Shown: piece by piece, positions 18,749 to 28,033 of the stretch
Position numbering within the stretch: position 1 is the first letter of the stretch
How the letters are laid out: every line of letters begins with the position of its first letter
Assembly (NCBI RefSeq): GCF_014224355.1
Contig: NZ_VNWP01000003.1
Span: 1 to 64,000, forward strand
Origin: Synechococcus sp. BSA11S
GTDB lineage: Bacteria > Cyanobacteriota > Cyanobacteriia > PCC-6307 > Cyanobiaceae
Direction: 5' to 3'
Length of the DNA stretch: 64,000 bases
Made by a program: the position numbers and the translations under genes
Notes under the pieces: model-generated
What the model saw: the letters and a program-made list of their open reading frames with translations, nothing else
Databases searched by the model: none
Told to the model about the DNA's origin: nothing

Positions 18749-19187
18749 GGTCTGCGCCCTGACACTGCTGCTGTTGGCCATGCTCCTGGGTGTGATGCCC
18801 ACCGCCGTCGCCGCAGCCGGCCAGACCCAGATGGAGCCAGCTCAGCCAACCCAGGGGGCCAGCAGCGAACAGGTGGTGGTGGAGGTGTTGCGCCTGAAGG
18901 TGCCGGCCGTCGATCGCGAGCCCTGGCTGGAGGCGGAGCGGCAGAGCTGGGAGCCGTGGTTGCGCCGGCAGAGTGGTTTTCTCGAGCGGCGGATCTACTG
19001 GGATGCCGCCGGCGAAGAGGGGCTTCTGCTGATCCACTGGGCCAGCCGCCGCCAGTGGCAGGGCATCGCCGACGCCGAGGTGCAACGGGTCCAGCAGCGC
19101 TTCGACGAGCTGGCGCGGCAGGGGACCGGCCGCAGCGACCCCCATCCCTTTCCCCTGCTGTTCAGCGGTGAACTGATCCCCCAATGA
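18741..19187 (+). CDS. Exported TIGR03792-family protein
   Basis: A 148-aa product with an N-terminal signal peptide (hydrophobic core [14 protein letters not shown], likely cleavage after AVAAA). It is followed by a ferredoxin-like barrel domain of the antibiotic-monooxygenase type, with [17 protein letters not shown] and [17 protein letters not shown] recognise this as the cyanobacterial TIGR03792 family; no activity is established. ATG 18741 overlaps the IspF end by eight bases; GTG 18732 is an alternative. It is followed by larB with a four-base overlap, so it sits inside the same run of coupled genes. Confidence 0.8.
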   Translation: MGRVCALTLLLLAMLLGVMPTAVAAAGQTQMEPAQPTQGASSEQVVVEVLRLKVPAVDREPWLEAERQSWEPWLRRQSGFLERRIYWDAAGEEGLLLIHWASRRQWQGIADAEVQRVQQRFDELARQGTGRSDPHPFPLLFSGELIPQ

Positions 19188-19897
19188 CCACGCCCGAGCC
19201 CCTGGCGCGGCTGGATCTGGGGCGGCGCCAGCGGCTGGGGATGGTGGAGGCGGTCTGGGGCGAGAGCAAGGACGTCGATCAGATCGTGACGATCCTCGAG
19301 CGCCTGCACGAGGCCGGCGAGCTGGCCCTGGTGACCCGGGTGGCTGAGGGGAAGGCGTCGGCCATTCAGGAGTGGCTGCAGCGCCAGAGGCCCCAGCTTG
19401 CCGGCGAGCTGCGGCACCACAGCCAGGCCCGCTGCCTCACCAGCGGCCCCATCCCGGCCGCGGATCCGGCCCTGGGCCTGGTGCAGGTGCTCTGCGGCGG
19501 CACCAGCGATCTGCCCGTGGCCCACGAGGCCCAGCTGGCCCTGCGCTGCCATGGGGTGACCACCGAGCTGGTGGTGGATGTGGGCGTGGCCGGTCTGCAC
19601 AGGCTGCTGGATCAGCTGCCGCGGCTGCGCGGCGCCCGGGTGCTGATCGCCTGCGCCGGCATGGAAGGCGCCCTGCCCACGGTGCTGGCCGGACTGCTGC
19701 CCCAGCCGGTGATCGGCGTTCCGGTGTCGGTGGGCTACGGCGTGAGCGCCGGTGGGGTGGCGGCCCTGAACGGGATGCTCGCCAGCTGCGCCCCTGGACT
19801 CAGCGTGGTGAACATCGACAACGGCTATGGAGCCGCCATGGCGGCCCTGCGCATCCTGCTGGCCCTCAGAGGTGCTGCAGCTGCGGATAGGCCGTGA
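19184..19897 (+). CDS. larB: LarB: pyridinium-3,5-biscarboxylic acid mononucleotide synthase
   Basis: LarB carboxylates and hydrolyses nicotinic acid adenine dinucleotide in the first step of nickel-pincer cofactor synthesis. The 237-aa product has the N-terminal Lar-specific segment (RLDLGRRQRLGMVEAVWG) and a PurE-like carboxylase core with LCGGTSDLPVAHEA, ACAGMEGALPTVLAGL and PVSVGYGVSAGG. Length is family-typical. No larC or larE is nearby; many cyanobacteria carry larB alone, so the end use of the product is unclear. The start overlaps the previous stop (ATGA). The 3' end overlaps the convergent DUF1517 gene by 32 bases. Confidence 0.9.
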   Translation: MTTPEPLARLDLGRRQRLGMVEAVWGESKDVDQIVTILERLHEAGELALVTRVAEGKASAIQEWLQRQRPQLAGELRHHSQARCLTSGPIPAADPALGLVQVLCGGTSDLPVAHEAQLALRCHGVTTELVVDVGVAGLHRLLDQLPRLRGARVLIACAGMEGALPTVLAGLLPQPVIGVPVSVGYGVSAGGVAALNGMLASCAPGLSVVNIDNGYGAAMAALRILLALRGAAAADRP

Positions 19898-20792
19898 GCA
19901 GCTCCTCGGTGCTGAGCACTTCCCCCTTGCCCTCGGGCTGCCAGATCACCTCCAGGGCGATCAGGTCGCTGACCGAGACCGCCCCGATCACGCCGAGGGC
20001 ATCCCGCAGACCGTCGGCGGTGGTGAAGGGCTTGAGCGGGATGCGGCCCCGGCTGGCCACCAGCAGGGTGACCGCGATGAAGTCGCTGGCCGCATCGGTG
20101 GGGCCACTGGCGGCCGCTTCATCCTGGAAGCGCTGACCACGCACGTTGGAGGTGACCTCACTGCGCAGCTTGCTGCGCTCGGTCATCGAGAGGCGGTTGA
20201 AAGTGGATTCAGCCGTGGCGAAGGGGACCTGGCCCAGTTCGCTGTTGGCGTAGACCCAGAGTTCGGGCTGGCGCAGCAGGGAGAGGCTGGTCTCCTGGAG
20301 CAGCCGCTGCAGGCCGGCGCTGCCGGTGGTGTCTGCCGTGGCGGCCAGGCGGCGCAGATCGTCCTGGAGCTCCCGGGCGGAGGCCAGCAGGCCCACCTGC
20401 AGCTGGGCGATGGTGACCGGACCGTCGGCGCGGGGAGCCGCGACCAGACGGCCACCCTCCCCGCCGGTCATGGAACCGCCAGCGCCGCGCAGGGCGTTGA
20501 CGAGAAAACCGGCGATCGCCATCAGGATCAGGAAACCGAACAGCCCCCCACCGCCGAATCCGAAGATGGGGATCAGGAAGGGGAAGCCGATGCCGCCGCC
20601 GTATCCACCGCGGTACCCGCCACCGCCGTAGCCGCCCCGGTAGCCGCCGCCACCGCCGCTGTAGCTGCGGGGAATGGAGGGCGCTGAGCGGAAGCTGCCG
20701 CCGCCGATGCGCCCGCCGCGGGCCGCCCAGCTGGGCGACGGCGACGAGAGCAGCAGCAACCCACAGACCAGCAGGGGCATCAGAGCCACCAT
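19866..20792 (-). CDS. DUF1517-family membrane/exported protein
   Basis: From ATG 20792 the product is 308 aa: a signal segment (ALMPLLVCGLLLLSS, cleavage near SWAAR), a Gly/Tyr/Arg-rich repeat zone (GGYRGGYGGG units, DNA about 20,580-20,665), a second hydrophobic helix (FGFLILMAIAGFLVNAL), then a soluble DUF1517 domain with LQVGLLASARELQDDLRRLA and ISDLIALEVIWQP-like ending. The family is shared by cyanobacteria and plastids with unknown function. A TTG at 20861 would add 23 basic residues. Its last 32 bases overlap larB tail to tail. Confidence 0.8.
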   Translation of the reverse strand: MVALMPLLVCGLLLLSSPSPSWAARGGRIGGGSFRSAPSIPRSYSGGGGGYRGGYGGGGYRGGYGGGIGFPFLIPIFGFGGGGLFGFLILMAIAGFLVNALRGAGGSMTGGEGGRLVAAPRADGPVTIAQLQVGLLASARELQDDLRRLAATADTTGSAGLQRLLQETSLSLLRQPELWVYANSELGQVPFATAESTFNRLSMTERSKLRSEVTSNVRGQRFQDEAAASGPTDAASDFIAVTLLVASRGRIPLKPFTTADGLRDALGVIGAVSVSDLIALEVIWQPEGKGEVLSTEELLTAYPQLQHL

Positions 20793-20872
20793 GGTCAGCC
20801 GGCGCAGCCTCAGGAAGGCGATCGGGAAGGGACGAGGGGACACAGGTGTCACCCGAAGCAAGTGCGCCGAAT

Positions 20873-21106
20873 CTAGGAACCACCCCCCACGATGGTGACC
20901 ACCTCGAGTACGGCGTCCTCGCCAACGGCCTGCTCAGCCCAGGCGGTGCGGGGCAGAATCACACCGTTGAACTCCACCACCACCAGCCGCGGTTCATAGC
21001 CGAAGTGCCGCAGCACCTCCAGCAGATGCAGGCCTGAGGGGCAGGGGCGCGCTTCCCCGTTGAGCTGGATCGTGACGCCACCGCCGGCCCTGCCGGTGTC
21101 GCTCAT
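20873..21106 (-). CDS. thiS: Sulfur carrier protein ThiS
   Basis: A 77-aa ubiquitin-like protein that carries thiocarboxylate sulfur for the thiazole ring of thiamine. VTIQLNGEARPCPSGLHLLEVL and VVVEFNGVILPRTAWAE are clear family features. The expected C-terminal Gly-Gly is present but followed by two more residues (IVGGGS), so either the tail is trimmed or the last Gly-Gly is not exactly terminal. Its ATG overlaps the thiE stop by four bases, so the pair is coupled. Confidence 0.88.
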   Translation of the reverse strand: MSDTGRAGGGVTIQLNGEARPCPSGLHLLEVLRHFGYEPRLVVVEFNGVILPRTAWAEQAVGEDAVLEVVTIVGGGS

Positions 21107-22155
21107 GCCTCCTCCTGCAGGGCCTCGAGCAGCTCGTGGCTGGCCCTGTGCGGATCTTCGGCCTCGATGATCGCCCGCACCACCGCCACCCGCCGACCGC
21201 CGGCCGCGAGCACCGGCGGCAGGGTGGTGGCCTCAAGTCCGCCGATGGCGAAGAAGGGAATCGGGCTTTCAGCGGCCGCCTGGCTCACGTAGGCCAGTCC
21301 CACGGGGTCTCGCCCCGGCTTGGTGGGGGTGGCGTTGATGGGGCCGACACCCACGTAGTCGCAGCCATCGGCCACCGCCTGGCGCAACTGCTCGATCCGC
21401 TGGGTGCTGCGGCCGATCAGGCGATCGGGGCCCAGCAGGCGCCGCGCCTCGGCGGGGGGCAGATCCCCCTGGCCCAGGTGCACCCCATCGGCCTGCACCG
21501 CCAGAGCCAGATCCACCCGGTCGTTGACGATGAACAACGCGCCATAGCGGGAGCAGAGCTGACGCAGGGCGCGGGCTTCCTGCCAGCGCTGCAGGTCGTC
21601 GGCCTGCTTGGCGCGGTACTGAACCAGGCGCACCCCCGCCTCCAGGGCCGCGGTCACGGTTGCAAGCAGGCGGGGCGACGGGCTGGTGATCAGGTACAGA
21701 TGGCAGCGCAGCAGCTGGTCACGGCGTCCAGCGGCGGCGCCGCAGGCCCGCATCAGATCCACCTCCAGGTCGTAGAGGGCGTAGCGGATCGCAGCGGCCT
21801 CGGCCGCCAGCTGAGGATCATGGCCGCGACTGAACTCCTCCAGCACCCGCAGGGCCTCCTGGGCCCTGCCGGCGTTGGCAGCCACCACCTGCACCGGTTG
21901 CTGCCGCTCGCTCTGGGCGGGATGGGCCAGGCCGGCGCCCCCGTCGCTGGCGGTGTGGCGGGCGGCCTTGTAGGCGGCGCGGTGGCAGCGACCCAGGCGG
22001 TGGCGCAGGTCCTTGAGGCGGGCCACCAGATCCTGGCGATCGAGGCCGAAGCGGCACCAGTCTTCCAGCACCCGCAGACCTTCGCGGGCGCGATCGAGGT
22101 TGGCGTCGAGCAGGCGCAGTACGGCCGGCTCAGGCGTCGTCGGGGCGGCATTCAC
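21103..22155 (-). CDS. thiE: Thiamine phosphate synthase with cyanobacterial N-terminal domain
   Basis: ThiE joins HMP-PP and thiazole phosphate to thiamine monophosphate. The C-terminal about 200 residues form the TIM barrel: HLYLITSPSPRLLATV, VRLVQYRAKQADDLQRW, FIVNDRVDLALAVQADGVHLGQGD, VGVGPINATPTKPG. The first about 140 residues (LRLLDANLDRAREGLRVLEDW onward) are the extra helical domain found in cyanobacterial ThiE, which I associate with the ThiD2-type family, though that naming should be checked. GTG 22155 gives 350 aa, matching homologues; the open frame continues to a TTG at 22203. It is read with thiS downstream. Confidence 0.9.
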   Translation of the reverse strand: MNAAPTTPEPAVLRLLDANLDRAREGLRVLEDWCRFGLDRQDLVARLKDLRHRLGRCHRAAYKAARHTASDGGAGLAHPAQSERQQPVQVVAANAGRAQEALRVLEEFSRGHDPQLAAEAAAIRYALYDLEVDLMRACGAAAGRRDQLLRCHLYLITSPSPRLLATVTAALEAGVRLVQYRAKQADDLQRWQEARALRQLCSRYGALFIVNDRVDLALAVQADGVHLGQGDLPPAEARRLLGPDRLIGRSTQRIEQLRQAVADGCDYVGVGPINATPTKPGRDPVGLAYVSQAAAESPIPFFAIGGLEATTLPPVLAAGGRRVAVVRAIIEAEDPHRASHELLEALQEEA

Positions 22156-22202
22156 GGGATCGGAACCTGCGTAAGGTGGGGCCGACTCCAGGGCAGACGG
22201 CA

Positions 22203-22316
22203 ATGGATTTCGGTGGCGGTGACAGCCCGATGCTGGTGCTGATCTCAGGAATTCTGCTGCTCGGAGGGATTGCCGCCTTCATCGGCTGGGGCCTGAGCAA
22301 CGCCTACGCCCCCTGA
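22203..22316 (+). CDS. Possible 37-aa single-span membrane protein
   Basis: ATG 22203 to TGA 22314-22316 encodes 37 aa: an acidic/glycine N-terminus (MDFGGGDSP), a strongly hydrophobic helix (MLVLISGILLLGGIAAFIGW) and a short LSNAYAP tail. Its shape resembles the many single-helix subunits of photosynthetic complexes, but it matches none I know (not PsbX, PsbM, PetN, PsaM or Psb30). It is divergent from thiE by 47 bases and overlaps the 3' end of the convergent ribF by 72 bases. No strong ribosome-binding site is visible. It may instead be a chance frame opposite the ribF tail. Confidence 0.5.
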   Translation: MDFGGGDSPMLVLISGILLLGGIAAFIGWGLSNAYAP

Positions 22317-23270
22317 AGCTTCAGGTCCGAGCAGGCTGCGGGCCAGCGATGCGTCCACACCGATCTGGCGGCTGAGCTCCTCGAGGCCGGCAAACCGTTG
22401 CTGGCGGCGCAGCAGCTGCACCGGCTCCACCTCCAGATCCCGTCCCACCAGGTCCAGCTCCCGATCGAGCAGGTGCACCTCCACCGCCGAAGGGGCCAGG
22501 GGATCCACCGTGGGCTGGGGGCCCAGGTTCATCACCGCCGCCATGGCTTCACCGCAGGGCAGCAGCGCCTGCCCCCCGCCGGCCGGGGTGAGGCGGCGCA
22601 CCCGGGCGGCATAGACCCCCTCCAGGGGCAGAAACTTGCGGCCATCCACCTGCAGATTCGCCGTGGGCCAGCTGAGCTGCCGGCCCAGCCCCCGCCCGCG
22701 CACCACCCTGCCGCTGAAGCGGTAGGGGCGCTCCAGCAGACGGTTGGCCTCATCGATGGCCCCCGCGGCCAGGGCCCGGCGGATCCTGCTGCTGCTGATC
22801 CGCTCGGCCCCGTCCCAGAGCATCGGGGAGACCAGCACCCGCAGGCCATGGCGTCGGCCCATCTCCCGCAGGCTGGCGGTGTCACCGACCCGGTCGTGGC
22901 CAAAGCGGAAGTTCTCACCCACGGCCACCTCCCTGGCCTGGAGCTCCCCCACCAGCACCTGCTCCACGAAAGCCTCAGGGCTGAGCAGGGAGAGGTCGCG
23001 GGTGAAGGGCACCAGCACCAGCTGGCGGATGCCGTAGGGCTCGAGCAGCGCCAGCTTCTCGCTGGGGAGATCGAGGCGCAGGCGGGGCTCGCCGTAGAGC
23101 AGCTCACGGGGGTGGGGCCAGAAACTCACCACCGTGGGAATCAGTCCCGGGGTCGGGGCACTGGCGACGGCGGCGATCACCCGGCGGTGCCCCTGGTGCA
23201 GGCCATCGAAGCTGCCCAGGGCGACGGCCGTGGGCCGCATGGCGTCCTGGGGGGATCGCAGGGGAATCAA
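22245..23270 (-). CDS. ribF: Bifunctional riboflavin kinase / FAD synthetase
   Basis: RibF makes FMN and then FAD. The N-terminal adenylyltransferase domain has VALGSFDGLHQGHRRVI and GENFRFGHDRVGD. The C-terminal flavokinase domain has RGRGLGRQLSWPTANL and LEGVYAARVRRL. TTG 23270 reproduces the usual start (IPLRSPQDA); ATG 23240 is the next canonical option and the frame is open to 23309. The family domain ends near SRQIGVDASLARSLLG; the last about 24 residues are a low-complexity tail antisense to the small ORF at 22203-22316. Confidence 0.93.
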   Translation of the reverse strand: MIPLRSPQDAMRPTAVALGSFDGLHQGHRRVIAAVASAPTPGLIPTVVSFWPHPRELLYGEPRLRLDLPSEKLALLEPYGIRQLVLVPFTRDLSLLSPEAFVEQVLVGELQAREVAVGENFRFGHDRVGDTASLREMGRRHGLRVLVSPMLWDGAERISSSRIRRALAAGAIDEANRLLERPYRFSGRVVRGRGLGRQLSWPTANLQVDGRKFLPLEGVYAARVRRLTPAGGGQALLPCGEAMAAVMNLGPQPTVDPLAPSAVEVHLLDRELDLVGRDLEVEPVQLLRRQQRFAGLEELSRQIGVDASLARSLLGPEASGGVGVAQAPADEGGNPSEQQNS

Positions 23271-23392
23271 GGAATCGGAGGCAGCCCGGCTTGGATTCCA
23301 TCCTTCCATGCAGGTTCCGGCCCTGCAGGTTCCTGCCCTGCGGGACGGGCCATGGCAAGTTTGGGACGCTCCACCCCCGGTTCCGCGCTGCG

Positions 23393-23974
23393 ATGGCTGA
23401 CCGCCTTGATCTCCAGCTGGTCTCCGCGGCCCTGCGCCGGGTGGGCTGGATCCGCTTCTGGACCCAGATGTCGCTGGGGGTGGTGGTGGTGGGCGTGCTG
23501 CTGTTCAACAACATCGGCGGGCGCCTGGCTGCCAACACCGCCCGCTCCATGGGCCTGGGTCCCGGGCTGTCGCTGACCACCCTGTCGTTCTTCCTTCTGC
23601 TCTGGTGCATCTGGCAGAGCTGGCTGGTGGTGCGCTGCGGCCGGGCCCTGGCCAGCCCTGTCCGGCCCAGCCGTGGGGAAACCAGTCGTCTGATCAAGCG
23701 GGGTGTTCTGGCCGATCTGGCCGGGCTGACCCTGGCGGCCGTGGGCTATCAGGCCCTGGCCGGCAGCCTGTTCGTTCAGGCCTCGATGCAGGTGCCCGGT
23801 TTCTTCGGCGCCCAGCTGGCCGTGCCGCCCGGCACCCGGGGTGGCCTGGTGGGTCTGCCGATCACCTCGATCGAGATGCTCTCGGTGCTGAGCAACACCC
23901 AGGTGCTGTTCGCCCATCTGATCGGCCTGTTGTTCAGCCTCTGGCTGCTGCAGCGGGTTCACCGCCCCAACTGA
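23393..23974 (+). CDS. DUF3611-family membrane protein
   Basis: 193 aa from ATG 23393 with four membrane helices. The first block [20 protein letters not shown] and the late block [22 protein letters not shown] are conserved in the cyanobacterial/plastid DUF3611 family. No function is established. It is divergent from ribF by 122 bases and its tail overlaps the convergent surE by 16 bases. An in-frame upstream ATG at 23291 has no conserved residues after it. Confidence 0.82.
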   Translation: MADRLDLQLVSAALRRVGWIRFWTQMSLGVVVVGVLLFNNIGGRLAANTARSMGLGPGLSLTTLSFFLLLWCIWQSWLVVRCGRALASPVRPSRGETSRLIKRGVLADLAGLTLAAVGYQALAGSLFVQASMQVPGFFGAQLAVPPGTRGGLVGLPITSIEMLSVLSNTQVLFAHLIGLLFSLWLLQRVHRPN

Positions 23975-24753
23975 ACCGGCAGCGCCTCGAGGCCACCTCG
24001 CCAGAACAGTTCCGGCTGCAGAGGCGTCAGGGCTGCGCCGCCGGCTTGGATCTGGGCCACGTCCGTGGGCCAGTCGCGGGGGCCGGCCGTGGCGGAAGCG
24101 AGGTCATCGACCACTTCACCGGCCAGCCAGTAGTAGGTGCGCCCACGCGGGTCGGTGCGCTGATCGAACTGGTCGCGGTAGCGGCGCACCGCCGGGCGGC
24201 ACCAGCGCAACGATCCGATCCGCTCCAGGGGCAGGGCCGGCACGTTGAGGTTGAGCAACAGACCCTCCGGCCAGACCCCGGCCAGGGCCGCTTCCGCCAC
24301 GTCGAGGGCGAGCACGGCAGCCGGGCCGAACTGGCGCCAGTCGAAGCAGGCGCTGCTCACCGCCAGGGAAGGCAGCCCCTCGAGGGTGCCCTCCATCGCC
24401 GCCGAGACCGTGCCGGAATAGAAGACGTCACTGCCCAGGTTGGGGCCATGGTTGATGCCCGAGAGCACCAGGTCGGGCGGCGTGCTCAGCAGCCGACCCA
24501 GGGCGAGCTTGACGCAGTCGGAGGGGGTACCGCTGCAGGCCCAGGCGATCACGCCCTCCGCGAAGAGGCGATCGGCCCGCTCCGCCCGCAGGGGGGTCTG
24601 CATGGTGAGGCCATGGCCGGTGGCGGAGCGTTCCTGATCCGGGCAGACCACCGTGACCGCATGGCCTCGGCCCACCGCCTCGGCCGCCAGGGTCTGAATG
24701 CCCTCGGCGAACACCCCGTCGTCGTTGCTGATCAGGATCCGCAGGTTGGACAT
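23959..24753 (-). CDS. surE: 5'/3'-nucleotidase SurE
   Basis: SurE is a metal-dependent nucleoside monophosphatase and exopolyphosphatase. The start [20 protein letters not shown] contains the Asp-Asp metal ligands, and [19 protein letters not shown] provides the Ser/Asn site. Length 264 aa from ATG 24753 is normal; the upstream ATG at 24786 adds only a proline-rich stretch. It is divergent from pheS by 80 bases. Confidence 0.94.
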   Translation of the reverse strand: MSNLRILISNDDGVFAEGIQTLAAEAVGRGHAVTVVCPDQERSATGHGLTMQTPLRAERADRLFAEGVIAWACSGTPSDCVKLALGRLLSTPPDLVLSGINHGPNLGSDVFYSGTVSAAMEGTLEGLPSLAVSSACFDWRQFGPAAVLALDVAEAALAGVWPEGLLLNLNVPALPLERIGSLRWCRPAVRRYRDQFDQRTDPRGRTYYWLAGEVVDDLASATAGPRDWPTDVAQIQAGGAALTPLQPELFWRGGLEALPVQLGR

Positions 24754-24833
24754 CGGGACCGGCAGGGGCAGGGAGGCAGGCGGCAACTTAGGCAGGCTCC
24801 CTCCGTACAGTCGATCGCCACCGCCACCGTTCC

Positions 24834-25841
24834 GTGAGCGCCACGATCAGCCTGCAGCAGCTCACCGACCAGCTCGACGCCCTTGAAGCCGAAGCGGCGG
24901 CCTCGATCGCCGCGGCCGGTGACACCGCTGAGCTGGAGGGGCTGCGGGTGGGGCTGCTGGGCAAGAAGGGCCGCCTCTCGGCGGTGCTGGGTGCCATGGG
25001 CAGGCTCGACGCGAGCGAACGACCCCTGGTGGGTCAGCGGGCCAACGGGCTCAAGGAGCAGGTGCAGGCGCTGCTGAGCCGGCGGCTGGAGGGGCTGCGC
25101 TCCGCCGCCATGGCCGAGAAGCTGGCGGGGGAACGCCTCGATGTGACTGCCCCGAGCCGCTATGTGCCGGTGGGGCATCGCCACCCCCTGATCCGCACGA
25201 TCGAGGAGATCGTCGACATCTTCGCGGGACTCGGCTACCGGGTGGAGGAGGGTCCGGAGGCGGAAACCGACCATTACAACTTCACAGCGCTGAACATCCC
25301 GCCGCACCATCCGGCCCGGGACATGCAGGACACCTTCTATCTGCCCGGCGACCGGCTGCTGCGCACCCACACCTCACCCGTGCAGATCCGCCACCTGGAG
25401 AGCAATCCGCCGCCGGTGCGGATCGTGGCGCCAGGGCGGGTGTACCGGCGCGATGCGGTGGATGCCACCCACTCGCCGGTGTTCCATCAGGTGGAGGTGC
25501 TGGCGATCGATGAAGGGCTGGATTTCAGCCACCTGCGCGGCACCGTGACCACCTTCCTGCAGCAGTTCTTCGGCGATCTGCCGGTGCGTTTCCGGGCCAG
25601 CTACTTCCCCTTCACCGAGCCTTCGGCCGAGGTGGACGTGCAGTGGCGCGGGCGCTGGCTGGAGGTGATGGGCTGCGGCATGGTGGATCCGGCGGTGCTG
25701 GAGGGGCTGGGACTCGATCCCGAGCGCTGGAGTGGTTTCGCCGCCGGGCTCGGAGTGGAGCGCTTCTGCATGGTGCGCCACGGCATCGACGACATCCGCC
25801 GGCTGTTCACCAGCGACCTGCGCTTCCTGGAACAGTTCTGA
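24834..25841 (+). CDS. pheS: Phenylalanine-tRNA ligase alpha subunit
   Basis: PheS is the catalytic class II subunit of the alpha2-beta2 PheRS. The N-terminal coiled coil occupies residues about 1-85. Motif 2 is in [21 protein letters not shown] and motif 3 in [22 protein letters not shown]. Length is 335 aa from GTG 24834. It is followed after 61 bases by nadK. pheT is elsewhere, as usual in cyanobacteria. Confidence 0.96.
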   Translation: MSATISLQQLTDQLDALEAEAAASIAAAGDTAELEGLRVGLLGKKGRLSAVLGAMGRLDASERPLVGQRANGLKEQVQALLSRRLEGLRSAAMAEKLAGERLDVTAPSRYVPVGHRHPLIRTIEEIVDIFAGLGYRVEEGPEAETDHYNFTALNIPPHHPARDMQDTFYLPGDRLLRTHTSPVQIRHLESNPPPVRIVAPGRVYRRDAVDATHSPVFHQVEVLAIDEGLDFSHLRGTVTTFLQQFFGDLPVRFRASYFPFTEPSAEVDVQWRGRWLEVMGCGMVDPAVLEGLGLDPERWSGFAAGLGVERFCMVRHGIDDIRRLFTSDLRFLEQF

Positions 25842-25902
25842 TGGCAATCAGGCCGCGGCCGGAAGGCGCCCCATAAACTCGACGGGTTCCTGCTTCCGAC
25901 CG

Positions 25903-26853
25903 GTGCCCTGCGTCGGACTGATCGTCAACGACGGCAAAGATCTGGCCGTCAAGACGGCCGATGTGATTCAGAGCCGCCTGGAGGCGGCCGGCAGCGGCGT
26001 GCTGAGGGTCAGCAGCTCCGGCGGGATGGTGGGGTTCGCCAATCCCGACCAGCACCTGCGCAGCCGTGGCTACAGCGCCTGCGTGCCGGACAGCTTTCAC
26101 CCTGAGATGAGCCTGGCCGTGGTGCTGGGCGGCGACGGCACCGTGCTCTCCGCCGCCCGTCAGACCGCCCCGATCGGCGTGCCGATCCTGACGATCAACA
26201 CCGGCCACCTGGGCTTCCTGGCCGAGGCCTACCTGAGCGAGCTCGATGGGGCCATGGATCAGCTGCTCAACGACCGCTGGAGCGTCGAGGAGCGCACCAT
26301 GCTGGTGGTGAGCGTGATGCGAGGAGAGCAGAGGCGCTGGGAGGTGCTCTGCCTCAACGAGATGGCCCTGCACCGGGAACCGCTCACCAGCATGTGCCAC
26401 TTCGAGATCGCCATCGGTCGCCATGTACCCGTCGACATCTCGGCCGATGGGGTGATCCTCTCGACCCCCACAGGATCCACCGCCTATGCCCTCAGCGCCG
26501 GCGGACCGGTGATCACTCCCGACTGCCCGGTGCTGCAGCTCACCCCGATCGCGCCCCACTCCCTCGCCTCCCGCGCCCTGGTGTTCAGCGACCAGGAACC
26601 GGTGACGGTGTTTCCGGCCACCCCCGAGCGGCTGATGATGGTGGTCGATGGCAGCGCCGGCTGTTACGTGTGGCCGGAAGACCGGGTGCTGATCCGCCGC
26701 AGCCCCCACCCGGCCCGCTTCGTGCGGCTGCAGGACCACGAGTTCTTCCAGGTGCTGCGCAACAAGCTGGGCTGGGGTCTGCCCCATGTGGCCAAACCCG
26801 ACAACGGTGACTTGGGCAGCCGTGATGACCCCGGAGTGGGAGCAGGCCCGTGA
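25903..26853 (+). CDS. nadK: NAD kinase
   Basis: NadK phosphorylates NAD to NADP. The catalytic GGDG lies in [15 protein letters not shown] and the conserved NE/D region in [11 protein letters not shown]. The glycine-rich block is [21 protein letters not shown] 25903 gives 316 aa and reproduces the family start ([16 protein letters not shown]). The frame is open upstream, but that part lies inside pheS. Its stop overlaps the following GTG by four bases, coupling it to a response-regulator-like gene. Confidence 0.95.
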   Translation: MPCVGLIVNDGKDLAVKTADVIQSRLEAAGSGVLRVSSSGGMVGFANPDQHLRSRGYSACVPDSFHPEMSLAVVLGGDGTVLSAARQTAPIGVPILTINTGHLGFLAEAYLSELDGAMDQLLNDRWSVEERTMLVVSVMRGEQRRWEVLCLNEMALHREPLTSMCHFEIAIGRHVPVDISADGVILSTPTGSTAYALSAGGPVITPDCPVLQLTPIAPHSLASRALVFSDQEPVTVFPATPERLMMVVDGSAGCYVWPEDRVLIRRSPHPARFVRLQDHEFFQVLRNKLGWGLPHVAKPDNGDLGSRDDPGVGAGP

Positions 26854-27518
26854 GCGGCCCCCTGATCCTGCTGGTGGGGGAGGAAGCGGAAGCCATGGCA
26901 CCACGCCTGGAGGCCTCCGGGTACCGCACGGCCCCGGTGGGGGCCCTGCCCGATCCACCCGCCGCGGTGCTGGTGTCGGGTCCGGACGGGGCAGCCACCA
27001 TTCCGACCCTGCGCATGATTCTGGAGGAGGTGCCGATCCTGCTCGATCTGGTCAGCGACAGCGTCGAGGCGCGCTCCCGCTGCTTCAGCTCCGGCGCCGA
27101 TGACTTCTGGCTCTCCAGCACCGGCGGCAGCGATCTGCTGATGCGCCTGCGCCTGCTCCTGCAGATCCGCGGCGACAGGCACGGCGAGGTGCCGCCGCTG
27201 CAGCTGGCTGACCTGCTCCTGGATCCGACCAGTCGGGAAGTGCGTCGTGGGCGTCGCCTGCTGGCGCTCACTGCACGCGAGTACCACCTGCTGCTCAGCC
27301 TGATGCGTCAGCCCGGCATGGTGCTCAGCCGGGAGCAGATCCTCGCCGAGGTGTGGCAGGACCAGGGGGGGGCCGCCAGCAATGTGGTGGAGGTGTACAT
27401 CCGCTACCTGCGCCAGAAACTGGAGGAGCATGGGGAGAAGCGCCTGATCCACACGGTGCGCGGCCAGGGCTACTGCCTGTGCGAGCGTGCACCCCGCCCG
27501 GAGCGTCCCGCCCCATGA
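26850..27518 (+). CDS. OmpR-type response regulator with degenerate receiver domain
   Basis: The C-terminal about 100 residues are a clear winged-helix DNA-binding domain ([46 protein letters not shown]). The N-terminal about 115 residues have receiver-like length and pattern, ending [21 protein letters not shown], but the acidic pocket and phosphoacceptor Asp after beta-3 are missing: the corresponding strand reads [11 protein letters not shown]. It is therefore likely phosphorylation-independent. GTG 26850 overlaps nadK and the stop overlaps the DUF192 ATG at 27515, so the three genes are coupled. No histidine kinase is adjacent. Targets are unknown. Confidence 0.87.
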   Translation: MSGPLILLVGEEAEAMAPRLEASGYRTAPVGALPDPPAAVLVSGPDGAATIPTLRMILEEVPILLDLVSDSVEARSRCFSSGADDFWLSSTGGSDLLMRLRLLLQIRGDRHGEVPPLQLADLLLDPTSREVRRGRRLLALTAREYHLLLSLMRQPGMVLSREQILAEVWQDQGGAASNVVEVYIRYLRQKLEEHGEKRLIHTVRGQGYCLCERAPRPERPAP

Positions 27519-28033
27519 CCTTCGCCCGGCTGCTTCCACCCCTGGGCGCGCTGCTGGGGGCCGTGGCCGTAGCTGTGGCTGTGGCCCCCCCCCGGCCGCT
27601 CGCACGTGCCGTGCCAACCGAGGCTCCCCCCCAGGTGCTGCCCCTGGAGGCGGAGTGGTGCCTGGAGGGAACCGGCGGCTGCATCCAGCTGGAGGTGCCC
27701 AGAACCGAGCGTCAGTTCAGCCTCGGCCTGATGCAGCGCCCGCCGCTGGGTCCCCTGCGAGGCATGTGGTTCCGCTTCGATCCCCCCCAGCCGGCGCGCT
27801 TCTGGATGCATCGCACCATCAGCCCGCTCGACATGATCTTCCTGCGCGAGGGCCGGGTGATCGCCATCGAAGCCGCAGCCCAGCCCTGCCCGCGCCTGCC
27901 CTGCCGCAGCTACGGCCCCCGGGAACCCTCCGATGGGGTGGTGGAGCTGGATGCCGGCGAAGCAGCCCGGCTGGGCATCGCCGTGGGCTCACCGGCGCCG
28001 ATCCTCTGGCTCAGGCCACGCGACACCCCTTGA
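27515..28033 (+). CDS. Exported DUF192-family protein
   Basis: 172 aa with a signal peptide (LLPPLGALLGAVAVAVAVA) and a DUF192 domain: RQFSLGLMQRPPLGPLRGMWF, FWMHRTISPLDMIFL, and GVVELDAGEAARLGI. The family forms a small beta barrel of unknown role, secreted or periplasmic. ATG 27515 overlaps the preceding stop by four bases. Its last 23 bases overlap the convergent cobL. Confidence 0.88.
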   Translation: MTFARLLPPLGALLGAVAVAVAVAPPRPLARAVPTEAPPQVLPLEAEWCLEGTGGCIQLEVPRTERQFSLGLMQRPPLGPLRGMWFRFDPPQPARFWMHRTISPLDMIFLREGRVIAIEAAAQPCPRLPCRSYGPREPSDGVVELDAGEAARLGIAVGSPAPILWLRPRDTP

